This document shows positions 9,855-21,308 of a DNA stretch of 64,000 nucleotides, in pieces. Source of the stretch: Gracilaria gracilis (lineage: Eukaryota; Rhodophyta; Florideophyceae; Gracilariales; Gracilariaceae); NCBI GenBank assembly GCA_030374805.1, contig JARGSG010000183.1, positions 620,001-684,000 of the forward strand, written 5' to 3'. Positions within the stretch are counted from its first letter, which is position 1. Each line of letters starts with the position of its first letter. The notes beneath the pieces are model-generated. The model saw only the letters and a program-made list of their open reading frames with translations. It was not told the origin of the DNA and ran no database searches. Position numbers and translations under genes: made by a program.

Positions 9855-10730
9855 TAGTACAAAAGGTAAGACAGAGAGACAACTCTCTTTTGAAGAGGAC
9901 ACACACTCAGTCATCCACATCGTTTTATTTATTCAACCTCTCAACTGCACACCTTGCGCTACGTTCGTATATTAACCGCATTTCTGCGCATTGAGTTTAC
10001 TCTGCAGTCAATTCCTACCTAGTACTGTATAAGTTCATCTATAATGTCTTATACTGCGTTTGAACCTGCTGACTGTAAGACAAAGAGTTTTAAGTATATT
10101 TAACTGCTCCAAACACTCACTACGACAACGTATTACCTCTACATTCTCTTATCCAGTGTGCTTGTCTTCAAAGTATCCATCCCCTTCGGCTGCCTACCCA
10201 TACTCCTCGTTTTTGCATCTTGTAGCAATTTAACTTGATTTTTTCGTACTAAGAGCCATTGACTGCTCTATTACACTATCGCCGCTCTTCCTATCACACG
10301 TTTCTTCTTAAACACTCCTTACGAAACTTTTTACGCCAATTCTACCTCATCTAGACGTGCCATAGTAACACCCCGCCTCGTTACTTCTGTGAGGTCAAAA
10401 AATTTCGCCGGCGATGACAAATTTCGAGATTCACCTTCGCCGTCGCCGCCTTCTCGTTTGTTCAATCGTCACAAACCATTAAATTTCCACTGCGGATTGA
10501 GAAATATTCGTCCAGCCTATGCATTATTGTTGGGGCAACGAGACCAGTCACCCCCTTACATTACCCGAGACGCTTTACTGTCACCCCCGCGTAGCATTTA
10601 GCAAGTTGACGCCAGCCTACCCATGCCCCTTGAACGCATGGGAATCGCAAAGAAAATGTGGAGCAATGGCAATCCGATGTCGGCACAATGAAGGTTCTCA
10701 TAATGGAGCTCTATCCATTGAGCCCTGACG
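9855..10730. other. Intergenic DNA, no gene recognised
   Basis: Mixed-composition DNA with short unrecognised frames (10389-10601 and 10519-10728). The stretch 9931-9959 is nearly identical to 53354-53382, next to the Copia insertion, so this is at least partly a dispersed repeat. Confidence 0.45.
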
Positions 10731-11640
10731 TGTCAGACTATGAATATGGACCCCGCTTCGGGTGAAATTGGAAATATTGTTGGGACATACCTTGTTAGGT
10801 GAATCGGGGATAGAACCTATGAAATAGGTGTACAGTAGGGCCTTGTGGCATATTTGTCCAAATATTTGGCGTCACACCCGCTGGGTAGATACTGTGGCAC
10901 CCTGACACTGGGTTGTCCACGTGTAGAGCCCTCTTGGGAGTGCGCAGCTCTAGATGCAGTAGATAGTATATATGCTTGGGCGATCTCGCCCTGGAGCCAC
11001 TAAGTAAAACTCACCTGAGTCGTATCTTCTTCCTGAAGTACGTGGTCTTCATCCCGAAGGTCGGGCTATGGTTTTTACTGCCTACGTAGGTTCACGGCTC
11101 CTCTACGGAGAGTAACCACTACTGGTCTCGGTACAATCACCCCTCAGGGTCCTTAAGGAAGTTCTTTACTACCAGTGTCTGGCTTGTTTCGCTAATTACC
11201 CCAGTATCAGGTTGTATTTGTTGTCGTTCGCCGAGGTACCGGATCTTTGTTTAGTTCATCGTTTTCCTGGTGCAGGTCTCGCTTCCGCCTCTGTATAGAG
11301 TTATATTTGGACACTCGCGTGTGTGTCTCGTTCCGCTATGGGCCCTGTTCCTGCCGTTGGCACGGACCGTAGCTTCGCTCGTGTGGTTCTCCGTAGGAGC
11401 ATTACACCGTCTTACGGCACCGTTCGCTCCACTTCTAGACTCGTTCTCTCTTGATCCGTCGTCGGTTATTCCTCTCTAGGCCCACGCTCTTCTTTACCTC
11501 TGCAGGTTATTCCAGTACCGTCTCCGGTTTACACCCGGCTGCCACGCGGCACGCGCACGGGCAGAGGGCTCTACTTCTGAGTTCGCCCTTTTGTGGGAGC
11601 AGGACTCGGACACCCTGGTGGACACGTACCCTCTTTGGGG
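10731..11640 (+). mobile_element. Fossil LTR (copy 1), LTR retrotransposon family A
   Basis: About 0.9 kb that aligns, with many differences, to 16471-17390. Shared blocks include GTCGTATCTTCTTCCTGAAG, TGCCTACGTAGGTTCACG, and a leader ending ACACCCGGCTGCCAC...CGGGCAGAGGGCTC. It is a solo LTR plus leader, or the 5' stub of an element. Old, judging by visible divergence between the copies. No coding part follows. Confidence 0.6.
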
Positions 11641-11892
11641 TTTGCTCTACAGAAAAAGCAAAAAGCGAAAAACAAGAAAATTTTTACTTGCGAGTGTGGC
11701 GCTGTCAGCCACACTAGAACGACTTACGAGGTGCACTTAAAAGGCCGTCAGCATCAAGCCTACACAAATCGAACCGTCCCACTGGAACAAAGGTCGTGTG
11801 AACCTTGTAAGCAAGCATTTAATACAAAGATTGACTTCGAGCGCCACCGCTTAGGACGCCGCTACCGAAGCGTTGTAAATAAGTCTAGGTGA
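11593..11892 (+). CDS. Short reading frame with C2H2-like zinc fingers
   Basis: A 99-codon frame whose first 20 codons overlap the fossil LTR leader. The rest encodes a lysine-rich stretch, then FTCECGAVSHTRTTYEVHLK followed by GRQHQ, a C-C...H-H finger of U1/jaz type with a tight C-x-C pair, and a second partial finger RSCEPCKQAFNTKIDFERHR in which the last expected His is Tyr. It ends KSR at 11892. It may be the terminal exon of a broken gene or cargo of a mobile element; no upstream exon could be found. It is unlikely to be an intact gene. Confidence 0.35.
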   Translation: MGAGLGHPGGHVPSLGFALQKKQKAKNKKIFTCECGAVSHTRTTYEVHLKGRQHQAYTNRTVPLEQRSCEPCKQAFNTKIDFERHRLGRRYRSVVNKSR

Positions 11893-12191
11893 AAATAACG
11901 TTTCTTATACATTTAGCTATATTTTCTATACATATTCTTGCATTCTCCATAAAACCTTTCATAAAACTGGAGAGCAACGCTTTCTCACAGATTTCACCGC
12001 TAATGCGAGTCATATAGAGCATTAATGAGCTACAACTCAAGGAATAGACTAATGACTAGTTTGTGAACCCATGGTTTAGGGTGAAAAGACCCCAATTGGT
12101 ATTGGTTATGAGTGCCGTGGCAGTGAGTAGAATAATACACGTGTACGTGTGCAGGCCGCTCTTCTTGGGGATACATTAGATTATGTTTATC
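11893..12191. other. Short spacer left of the pogo-type element
   Basis: AT-rich 0.3-kb spacer with no recognised content, between the zinc-finger frame and the TA target site. Confidence 0.5.
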
Positions 12192-12220
12192 TACCTTTCT
12201 TGGCAGGGCATTGTGGTGCA
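12192..12220 (+). repeat. Left terminal inverted repeat of pogo-type element
   Basis: TA target dinucleotide followed by the terminal repeat, ending GGCAGGGCATTGTGGTGCA. It pairs with 15524-15552. Confidence 0.88.
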
Positions 12221-15200
12221 CTCTTTTTTTCCACAGAAAAACACACAAAGCTTCTGACCTTTATTTGTATAAGAAAACTAGCCCAGTGAAAGCCGTTCGA
12301 GGGCTTTCGATTCTGGGAGAGTTCTGAGTGGAACGGAGGACGCCAGCGACGACTGCGCCGATTCGCGCCCGCTGTCCTCCACCCAAAAGAATTCATTAAA
12401 ATTCTGGTTAATGTGGTGCACCATCATTCTTTTCCAGCCAACGCCACCGGCGCCACTCCTCTTTCGGACGACCTCTTTCACCTGCCCCAAATGCGCTCAC
12501 AACGTCATTCCGTAGCCACCGCCGCCGCCGCCATGGCGCACCTAGCGCACGACGCCCCCAAATTTGACTTCTTTCAGCTTCTCACTAACTTGTCGCATTA
12601 GGGTGCCTCCTTCTTCGGAATTCTTGCGCCGGACATGCACTTCGCATCATTTTGCGCGCCGTCTCTGCTGCCGGCCATCCCGCCCACTTTCATGTCGTGA
12701 TTACCGCTCATACAACCGCAAGTGTGCAAATTTCCTTTGTGCGCGTCGTCGTCCACGCAGCTCGTTGTCTCGTTTGCGCGCTACATCCCGCGCAAGGTGT
12801 TCAAGCGCCACCAACAATTTGCTCCCTTCACGACCTGCATCTCTTCCAAACGATACAAGCTGCGCCTGTCGCATGCCGCCTCAGCCGAATCGATGTCTTT
12901 CAAGGCCCACAATCGCACCCACAAATCACCCGCCTCGTTACCGCCGTCCGCCCTGCAGCACAAGCAGTATCTGCAGCACCAGCAGCAGCGGAAGTCATCC
13001 TTTCACTTATTTTCGTTTTCTTCGACCTTATGAAGCCAAAGAAGCGTTGTTGAAGCAACCTGGTCATTGCCGCCCCCACCCCCGGTACCGCCGTGACTCT
13101 TCATTATTTCTTTTTTGCTCCCGTCGGAGGTTTCACCAACTCCAGGAACTCTCACGCTTCCTTCAAAGTGTTCTATAGGGTATACATTCTCTTTGCAAAT
13201 CTCATCATCAACTTCCATATGAGACAATGGTTTCGCTTTCTCTTTGCTTTTCGACCTGTTTGAGTTGTGCTCGCCTAATGGCAACAGCGCAGTACCCATG
13301 CTCTCCAAGTCGTACTTTTTCGATATTTGAGACTGTTTTTGACCTCCCTCACGATTTATTCGCACTGAAGTGTTTCTAAGAGCTTTCTCCTCTTCGACTC
13401 TCTGCCTCTTCAACCTCCTTTCAAATAATTTCTGCTGTTTGTCCTTCGCGGTCTTCTGTTTTTTCACTTGAAGTTCCTCCAAGCTCTGTCTCCTCTTCTC
13501 AGAGGTTTGGATTCTCTTCAGAGCTGCTTCTTCTTTATTCCTCTCTCTCCGTTCCTTCTCAACTCGGCCAGCTTCTTGGGCTTCTCTGCGTTTTTGAATG
13601 AGCTGAGTATGGGTGAGGTGTACAGCTGGAGCACCAAGCGATAGAGTGTTTCTGTCGTGATAGTCAGAAGGGTTCTTCCAAACTTTGACTTTCGGTGGTG
13701 TGCGTTTCTCAAGGATGTACTGAACTCTGGTGTTCCCAGCCGTGATGATATTTTCAAGTGGATCAATCTTGAACGAAATGTTTCGGCGCTGCCCAGAAAC
13801 TTGCCTCATCTCTTTCCGCTGCTTGCGGAGCTCTAAGCGAATGGAGCGGCGCTCTGCTTCACTCTCTGGTGATTTGACTCCACTCCATTTCTCTTCTGCC
13901 CAATGAAGAAAGCGAAAATCCATTGGCCACAAGCCTATGGCATCGAAAGAATTGCGTACCACATCCCCTGTCAGAGCCCGAAACCCGGCAGTACCGAGCT
14001 TTATCTTTGTGGCCATGTATCCGAAATCCAAGAACGACATCTTTCCCAATGTACGATACGTCGCACGAATTGCACCCTTGTATTGCTTATTTATGGACTG
14101 GTCACAAGCTTGTAAGAAGTGTGAGGTATTGGCAGGTGTTTGGATGACCGCAATGTTGGCCTCTTGAGCCATTGACAGCCAAACATGATCATTTCTCGAC
14201 TTATGCTCATCCACGAGGAGTAGCAGCTTCCCGTCCTGCGCCCGTTTCGGTGCATGTTTCTTAATATGCTCAACTACCATTGGTATGAGCTCTTGCGTCA
14301 TAGATCCATTGTTACTGCATGTGACGAAAGCACCATTAGGAAACAAATCTTGGCATGCGAGCAAATGTGTAACACCACCCACATCTTTGAAGTCAGAGGC
14401 AGGAAGAGGGTTGTACCAACGATCCATATTGTTTGATCCGGCAAATATGAAGAAAGGAGGTAATACGTCGCCCGCTGCTGAGACAATCACAACAGCAGTC
14501 AGGTGTCTTCCCATGGAGTCGCAGATCATTCTTTGTCCACCATGATTGGTGTCGGCAGAAACAAAGCCTTTCTCCGTTTTGGTCATTTTTATTGTAACGG
14601 TTGTCTCATCCATACTCCAGATGCCTGAAGCATCATTCAAGATACCCGGGTTTTGCTTTTCGCAATACTTCAACACCTGTACTAACGTCTTCACATGTTC
14701 CGGATTGCCAGCCGCTATCTTTGCTCCCTGTCTTGACTCCATCTTACGGAACGTAATGTCGCGATGGCGCGCCCTAAACCCGCGGACCCAGTCGTCGCAT
14801 GGTAATCCATTTGAGAATCCTTCTCGTCCATCGTTGGCAGTTTTCGCCGCAACTACCTTTAGTGCTTCACGTGATATGGCAAAGCCGTGGCTTTCGCAGA
14901 CCTTCAGCCTGGCAACGATTGCTCGCTCTTCCATAAATGTGAGCACGGTTTTTCTGCCACGCTTGAGATCATGCTCGGAGTCATCATATGGAATATTCTC
15001 TTTCTTCGCAAGCTCCATCGTTTTCTTTAGCCTGCCTATGATTCCCATAGACAAGTTAGCTGCTCTGTGAATCGCTCTGTATGAATGTTGGTCTGTCAAA
15101 AGAACCAAAGCGCGTTGTCGGTTATCTCGAGTTTTCTGTTCTGCCTGTTCTCTCCGTTTTTGACGAAGAGTCAGACTTCGCATGGAACTGGTCACCATGA

Positions 15201-15550
15201 CGTTTTGAAGCCTTTGATCCAGTTTGAGAGGTCCCTAATGTTGTGGGCGAGGGTTTTTCTAGTGGTGAACGTTTTTGAGCGCATAGCGCACTGTTATAGA
15301 CAATATGTCATAGAGTTATTGATATAAAGATATTTACCTTACTTGTCGATCGTTGTACGGAATTTTCAGACGAGGGAGCGTCTGTGATGGCGCTGAATTC
15401 TTAGGGAGGTGTAGGATAAGCTGCTGCAAAGCCAGGGAAGTGCTGGTCCGGTAGGTTTGCGTCTATTAGAACCTACAAAAATTGGATGCACCTACAGGGG
15501 GTCAGTGCACCACATTAGCCCAATGCACCACAATGCCCTGCCGAAGAGGG
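12194..15550 (-). mobile_element. Pogo/Tigger-type (Tc1-mariner) DNA transposon, apparently whole
   Basis: A 3.36-kb element with inverted terminal repeats starting CC and including GGCAGGGCATTGTGGTGCA (left 12194-12220; right 15524-15550 reversed), about 25 of 29 positions matching when the TA is counted. It is flanked by TA on both sides (12192-12193 and 15551-15552), the target duplication of the superfamily. GTGGTGCA is repeated internally, near 12414 and reversed near 15505, forming subterminal sites. The single long gene reads on the minus strand without interruption. About 0.8 kb downstream of it (12221-13002) is noncoding or holds only low-complexity frames. Confidence 0.88.
13003..15198 (-). 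CDS. Pogo/Tigger-like DDE transposase with long charged tail
   Basis: An uninterrupted 731-residue transposase (DDE_1 superfamily). The N-terminus is basic with a helix-turn-helix region (RAIHRAANLSMGIIGRLKK) and a CENP-B-like second helical part (LKRGRKTVLTFMEERAIVA). The catalytic core shows all three acidic residues: WSMDETTV (Asp197), LLLVDEHKSR (Asp330) and SHFLQACDQSI (Asp366), 35 residues apart, with HFLQACD in place of the usual HLLQPLD. After residue 470 the protein becomes a long Lys/Arg/Glu-rich coiled coil (RREAQEAGRVEKERRERNKE and beyond, roughly residues 540-620), longer than in standard Tigger proteins, and ends in a Gly-rich segment. It cuts and reinserts the element at TA sites in the nucleus. 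Intact frame, matching TIRs and a TA duplication suggest recent activity. Confidence 0.9.
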   Translation of the reverse strand: MVTSSMRSLTLRQKRREQAEQKTRDNRQRALVLLTDQHSYRAIHRAANLSMGIIGRLKKTMELAKKENIPYDDSEHDLKRGRKTVLTFMEERAIVARLKVCESHGFAISREALKVVAAKTANDGREGFSNGLPCDDWVRGFRARHRDITFRKMESRQGAKIAAGNPEHVKTLVQVLKYCEKQNPGILNDASGIWSMDETTVTIKMTKTEKGFVSADTNHGGQRMICDSMGRHLTAVVIVSAAGDVLPPFFIFAGSNNMDRWYNPLPASDFKDVGGVTHLLACQDLFPNGAFVTCSNNGSMTQELIPMVVEHIKKHAPKRAQDGKLLLLVDEHKSRNDHVWLSMAQEANIAVIQTPANTSHFLQACDQSINKQYKGAIRATYRTLGKMSFLDFGYMATKIKLGTAGFRALTGDVVRNSFDAIGLWPMDFRFLHWAEEKWSGVKSPESEAERRSIRLELRKQRKEMRQVSGQRRNISFKIDPLENIITAGNTRVQYILEKRTPPKVKVWKNPSDYHDRNTLSLGAPAVHLTHTQLIQKRREAQEAGRVEKERRERNKEEAALKRIQTSEKRRQSLEELQVKKQKTAKDKQQKLFERRLKRQRVEEEKALRNTSVRINREGGQKQSQISKKYDLESMGTALLPLGEHNSNRSKSKEKAKPLSHMEVDDEICKENVYPIEHFEGSVRVPGVGETSDGSKKEIMKSHGGTGGGGGNDQVASTTLLWLHKVEENENK

Positions 15551-15552
15551 TA
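15524..15552 (-). repeat. Right terminal inverted repeat of pogo-type element
   Basis: Reverse complement of the left terminal repeat with four mismatches, followed by TA at 15551-15552. Confidence 0.88.
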
Positions 15553-16470
15553 TCTATTTATTTAGTTATTACACTACTGTGCTGGACTGCCGACTACCAC
15601 TACTTAAGTGTGTGAGCTCGGGTAGTCCCGGTCAAGTAAACACTGACAAGCGAGTGTTCGGCTCTGACTTAGGAACCCCTGGTGCACGATATCATCCTTG
15701 CGGAGAGTCGGCTCATTGAGTAGGACTAGTCATCTACCTCATGAAGCCAACAGCACGACATGCCGCCAATAGTGCCTGTGTTACCAATGTTTTTTTGTGC
15801 TGTTATTGTCGCTGTTTTACATGTGTCGCTCACTCCGATTACCGGTGTTGCTCGTTTGCCCTTGCCCAATTTTTCCTACCTGGTCTCCCATCCTGCGGTC
15901 TATAGTACCACTTTTGTGAGGACCATCCACATTTAGGGTGACTTCATCGATCCTCTCCACGGTGTACCTCTCCAATTCCGACTCTGCGGCTCCTAGCCGC
16001 CCTCGCCGCGCTCGCCAAGACGGAGGGTCCCGGCCTTACACCCGGTTAACATACCCATCTCGCGAGGGGCTCTGTTTGCTCCGCTACCTCACCAGGGAGG
16101 AAGATACCGCACGTCTTCGTGTGTTTTTTCGTCTGGGTATGCACTACAAACTGGCCTCCCGACTTATAGTCGTTGACCTTACACGGATATCCGATACGGC
16201 CAACGGATCCACGTTGAAGATTCTGCTCGAAACACCGGTGCTGCGAGAGGATGTTCCGTACTATGAGGCCATGTAAGCCTTGAGAAGTCGTTTGGACTGT
16301 AACCGAGTAATCGTGTTGCTGTCCCCTATTGGATTGTTGGTTACCTACGTTGAGTGTGGACCACTCATTGAGGTTGTTCTATTTGGTTGTGTAGAGCAAA
16401 ACAGCACCGGGCTCGGTACCTTTTTTCCTGTCTCCAGGCTCCGGACTCCCGTTGGGATGATGGCTTGTGA
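15553..16470 (+). other. Unassigned DNA with a 112-codon open frame (15938-16276)
   Basis: A 112-codon frame (MTSSILSTVYLSNSDSAAPS at its start) with a plausible amino-acid composition but no recognised family. It is immediately followed by the LTR of the 16.5-kb retroelement and may be the tail of another element. Nothing else is seen in this stretch. Confidence 0.3.
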
Positions 16471-19400
16471 TGTTGATGATGGACCCTACATATGGGTGAA
16501 GTTCGGATGACTTGAAGTGAACCTTGTTAGGTGGATTGGATTATGGAACCATTGCATAGTGTTGAACACGTGGAAATTGTGTAGATTTAGTTGAGTGGAG
16601 TCACTCATGAGGCCCCTGACAGTGGGTTGGCCACGTGTGTGGATCTCAAGAATTCGGCACTATTTTAGTAATAATATTTAGTTTAATATGCACTAGGCAT
16701 ATAAGCTCGTGTGATCTCACCCTGGAGCCAAAATTGTAAAGTTACGTGAGTCGTATCTTCTTCCTGAAGTACGTGGTCTTCATCCCGAAGATTGGGCTAT
16801 GAGTAGTACTGCCTACGTAGGTTCACGCCTCCCTTAGGAGAGTAACCACGACTGGTCTCGGTATACTCACCCCTCAGGGTCCTTTAGGAAGCTACTGTGC
16901 ACCATTTTCTGGCTCCTTTCAGTCTTTGTCTCATCATTTGGTTCTGTTCAGTTTTCTTCGCCGTGGTAACGGATCGTTTATTGGATATATCGTTTCCTGG
17001 TACAGGCTTTGCTTCCGCCCCTGTATAGGGTTATTTTCGGCTTTGGTTGCCGTTGTCGCTCCGCCTCGGGTCTGTTCCGCCGGTTGGCACGACCCTTGGC
17101 TCGGCTCCGGGTGTCTGTTACTTGGAGTACTCCCCCGTTTCTACGGTTTCTCTACCCCTTTTTCCCCCTTCTTTGCACCCTTTCTTTGGGTTTTCCTGTG
17201 CTTCACTACCGATCACCGGTTTCTCATGGTTTTTACCTCTGCAGGTTCTTCCAGTACCGCCTCCAGTTTACACCCGGCTGCCACTCGGCATGCGCACGGG
17301 CAGAGGGCTCTTCTGTTGAGTTCGCCCATACAGGGAGTGGGACTCGAACATCCCATGGACGTTCCCTTTCAAGGTGTTGCTCCACAGGTTGTTCCTACTG
17401 ATTGTTCTCAGTTTCTGGTTCTTCATCTCGGTTGAGGATGAGCTCAGGTAAGCGGTCTCACGACCACAGTGCTGGTCCGTCCCAATCCCACTCTGCGGAT
17501 GCTAATGTACCCCACCGCGCGCGGTCTGTCCCTGAAAATTCCGATGGTATCGAGAGGAAACCCGGAGGCCGGAGGCCGTCTTCAAAGTCGTCGTTGCCAC
17601 TCGCGGTTGAGTCCTCAGGTGCCCCGATAAAGATGACAGACACTGCTGCTGCAGGTAATGGTGCGCTCGTTGGCGAGTTACACGTGAATTTTCATACTGT
17701 AAATGCCCAGATTTCTGAGCTGCAGAGCTCTCATTGTGCACTCGTCACCGAGGTAGATACACTCCGCATGGGGATTGATGCCGATCTCGTCGGGGGTGTA
17801 TCTGAAGATCTACGTGTACTACGGCTCAATGTGAGCTCTCTATTGGAGGTCCTACATAGCTACCCAGGTTTGGTTGATGAAGTTGATTCGAAGTTTAACG
17901 GCAATTTTTGCCTGTCTTGAGACGTTGGAAGACACCATTAGAGGTGGAGAGAACGTCTCTGACACACAACCTGTGTTATCCAATCGCGCACATCATCGTG
18001 ATCGCTCGAGAGCCCACTTCAATAGGAAAGTTAAAAATGACTTCGACTCTGACTCGTCCAAGTCATCTGTGCATTCTCATCAATCGGCGGATTCCTCGTC
18101 TTTGGAACCGTCTACTGACGCTGGCTGACATCGTCGTACTCGCTCGTCGCACTCTCGCCGTTCTGCAGCCAATCACGGTGCGGCTAGGGCCCTACAGAAG
18201 GGAAGGAAGCACTCTAGCTTGAGGGAACTGAAGCCTACTAACCCGTTGTACAAGAAGCATTTCTCGTACAGTTCTTACCGTTTAGGGAACTCCAGTTTGG
18301 ATCGCACTCCCCGCGGCACTGGGAAGGTGAAAACTGTATCAAGAGTATGGCTTTGTCGTTCCGTAACCAGTACTTTACTATAGAAGAACCAATTATGGTG
18401 TTGGACTTTCTATTACGCTTTGTTGCAGAAACCACCATCCTAGGGATGAGTGAGGGATGTAGTGCAATGGAAATCACCTCCCTGATGGGTGTATAGTAGA
18501 TTAGTTAGTTAGATAGTTCGCACATGGGTGCAACTATGGGATGCCCACGTGTAGGGCTATGACAGCTGTCTTGTCACCCCCATGGGCCCTTTTTGTAGGT
18601 AAACTGTTTATTCTTTTCGACACGTCGCTACTGCCCTCGGAGATGTACTTAAGCACCTCACGTTGGGCAGAGCTCACAGTGGTAAACTCCAAGCACCCCC
18701 TAGCCGATTCTTCATCGTCTAGTTTTCCATAAAGTCGTTCTGCCACCGCTTACGGTGCTGCACGCCTGTGTCGTGCCCCGTTGTTATCGTCGCTGCACGC
18801 TCCTTTGTCCCCGTTTGGGTGCTGCGCATAGTATCCCTATTTATTGGGCATTGTTGATACTCACTCGCGTGAGTGTACTTCAAGGGACAGGCATACGTCG
18901 CCTTACCGTATTTCTTACGTGGATTGGCTGAACATCAATACAACTCTGTCAGAGGTTCATCTCGCGCCTCTGAAGGAGAGCTCACGTGTTGGCCCGAAGC
19001 TGTGCAATATTTTATCCGTTCTTACGCGACCGAGACGGCTATCCTGGAAGCGATCCTCGCGTTACGCGATACAAAGCAACGCCCGATGGAGACGGAGATC
19101 TAATTTTCAGTCAGACTGAACAAAGCTTTCCAACGATGTGGCAATGTTTATACCGCTGGAGAGCGTTGCACAATGTTTGTCGACGAGTTGGACCCAGCTA
19201 TTCGCACTCTCGTCGCTCAACTTCGAGAGGATAGGAGAAGTGTAGCCTACTTCGAGCCAGCAAAATACCCAAAGTCGGAAGGATACGCGCTGCGGGCTCG
19301 CACCGGTAGCCTTATTAAGTCCAAGGCCTTACAACTAGAAGGTGCTCTGTCGTCAATAGCAATGCTACAGCTGGAGCACTCTCGTGAAGAGGTTGATATC

Positions 19401-21281
19401 TTGCATTTTACACAAGATGAACTGGTTTCTGTCGCAACTACGGAGCTCTCGTTCACCACGGATGCCTCGTGTGAAACTGATAATCAGCTGCTGTACGCAG
19501 ATCGTCGTCGCATACGCGGACTCCAGGTCTCATACGCCAATGATAATCGTTACCAGAGGCCTGGATGGGTGGACGCCTGCGTGGTGAAGTTTCGAGACAA
19601 CCGGATGCCCGAGACTGCTTCCAGATTGATCTCTCACCTATGATGCACCCACGAGCATGTGTCGCTAAAGTGTACTCTCACTTCGAAGAAGATGCCAAAA
19701 TTTGTGGTTAATTACGAAGCCCTGACCCCGGAAGAACAGGAATCCGTACCTGCAACAGCCTATCTGCGTGCGAAGACCGAGTTTCCTCGTACGATTTCGT
19801 CAGCAAATGCTGTGGTGTTGCAACAAACAGGTTCTTCTAGGATTCCTGCTTCATCGGTTCAGTCCACTACTGCTCTCCTACCCGCAGCCGCGGATAGTTC
19901 TGTCACTGTTCCACAGGCCGCCTCACTGGCGACCGCCATGCAGAACGCCTTTCTCGTTAGAACGGATACCACCCAAGGAAACTGAGTGGGAAATTCTCCA
20001 TTGGAGAGGCGCCGAAGTCGAGGTTATCGGCGCCCAAGCCGTCACAACCTCGCTCTCCGGTCAAAATCCTATCGAAAAAACCGTGACCACCCGAGACGTG
20101 CACTCTACCACCATTGGTGTGTTGCGTCGCCCGTTGATACGGTATAGGAAGAAGAGGATCCCAAATCGAGTCATGATTATGGCGAAGCGAAACTACAAGA
20201 TTTTCGCAGACCATGGCTTATCTACCCATTATATGGTGCGTCATCTGTCGATTCTAGATGCAGGTGTGACCCTAAATTCATTGTTGAATCGTTATTACTG
20301 CCGAAACTGGGTTCCCGTGTTCTTCATGGACCCGTCATGGACGTAGCCAACGCTAACAATAACCCTCTGAAAACTGCAGGTATGGTTTCACTCGTCGTGA
20401 AGATTGGCAACTGTGTTGTACAGCTCTAGTTCATCATCTGTAAGACGCTAGCTGCCCCTGGTATTCTGGCATGTGACTTCTGCGATTATTACGTCGAGGC
20501 AATACGCCCGCGCTTGCGTGAAGTTGAAATGGAGGATTCTTGGGTAGTACCGATTGGTCGTTGCCCGCTTAGGCGTTCTTCATCCAAATTGGTACCAATC
20601 CCAGCCCACCTACAGGATTCGTCACCTCCGAAGGAATCGCCAAAGCTACGTGTTGCACGGCCGGTGGCAAACCCGCCGGAATCCTAAGTGATGGTAGACG
20701 TCACAGCTGCACCCCTTGGTCTAATCGTTGGTCAATCTCTCACCTCTTTAGACGAGAAGTATCAGCTTGCCCTCGCAAACGGGGTCGTTCAGATATCTGA
20801 TAAGCCAAAATTTCAGGTCTTGATGGCCAACAAGAGGCCCCAGTACCTGGTGAGACACCAAGTCGTTGGTACTGTGCTTCCACACCCTTCGGCATTAATC
20901 CCTACGAAGATGTACGCCACCAAAGTACTCGGGATTGTTGAACCTGTAATTTCAAGGGATAAATCTTCACCTAAAGAGGGGGAGGAAGAAGTCATCTCTC
21001 CTTCCAAGGAGGCTGAATGCACTAACGATTCGGAAAAAAGGCCACCCCAACGAGTTACGACAAACTCGACCCTGTAAAGGAGTTCGAAGAGTTAGAACTC
21101 GGCCACGTGCCGGAGTCTCATCTTCAGAAGTTACGCAAAATGTTGCGTGAGTTCATCCCAATGTGAGACAGATCTCTTGGAGATATTAAAATAAAGAAAC
21201 ACCTGATTGATTTGATACCCATTCGAGACCGGTTGCTCAACACCCGTACAGGGCAGGTTCCAAATCAAAAGAAGAAGAACA
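16471..21281 (+). mobile_element. Old LTR retrotransposon (family A, Ty3-like), broken
   Basis: A fossil starting with an LTR and leader (16471 to about 17390) homologous to 10731-11640. It is followed by a gag-like region (about 17.4-19.65 kb, Ser-rich then helical), a hinge with a possible protease-like piece near 20.2 kb, and a pre-reverse-transcriptase segment near 20.7-21.25 kb (HVPESHLQKLRKMLREF), as found just before RT in Ty3/Gypsy polyproteins. The rest of pol and the 3' LTR are missing. The giant transposon begins exactly where the coding similarity stops. It carries many breaks and looks old. Confidence 0.6.
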
Positions 21282-21308
21282 ACGTCGGTGTTATCGGAAT
21301 GCTAGTTT
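21282..21308 (+). repeat. Left terminal inverted repeat of the giant element
   Basis: 27 bp, starting ACGTCG and ending GAATGCTAGTTT. It matches the reverse complement of 40664-40690 at 24 positions. Confidence 0.8.

Noticed and set aside
12564-13178. Second gene of the pogo-type element on the plus strand
   Set aside because: Arg/Ser/Pro-rich composition, three overlapping frames of equal quality and overlap with the transposase C-terminus; no family resemblance.
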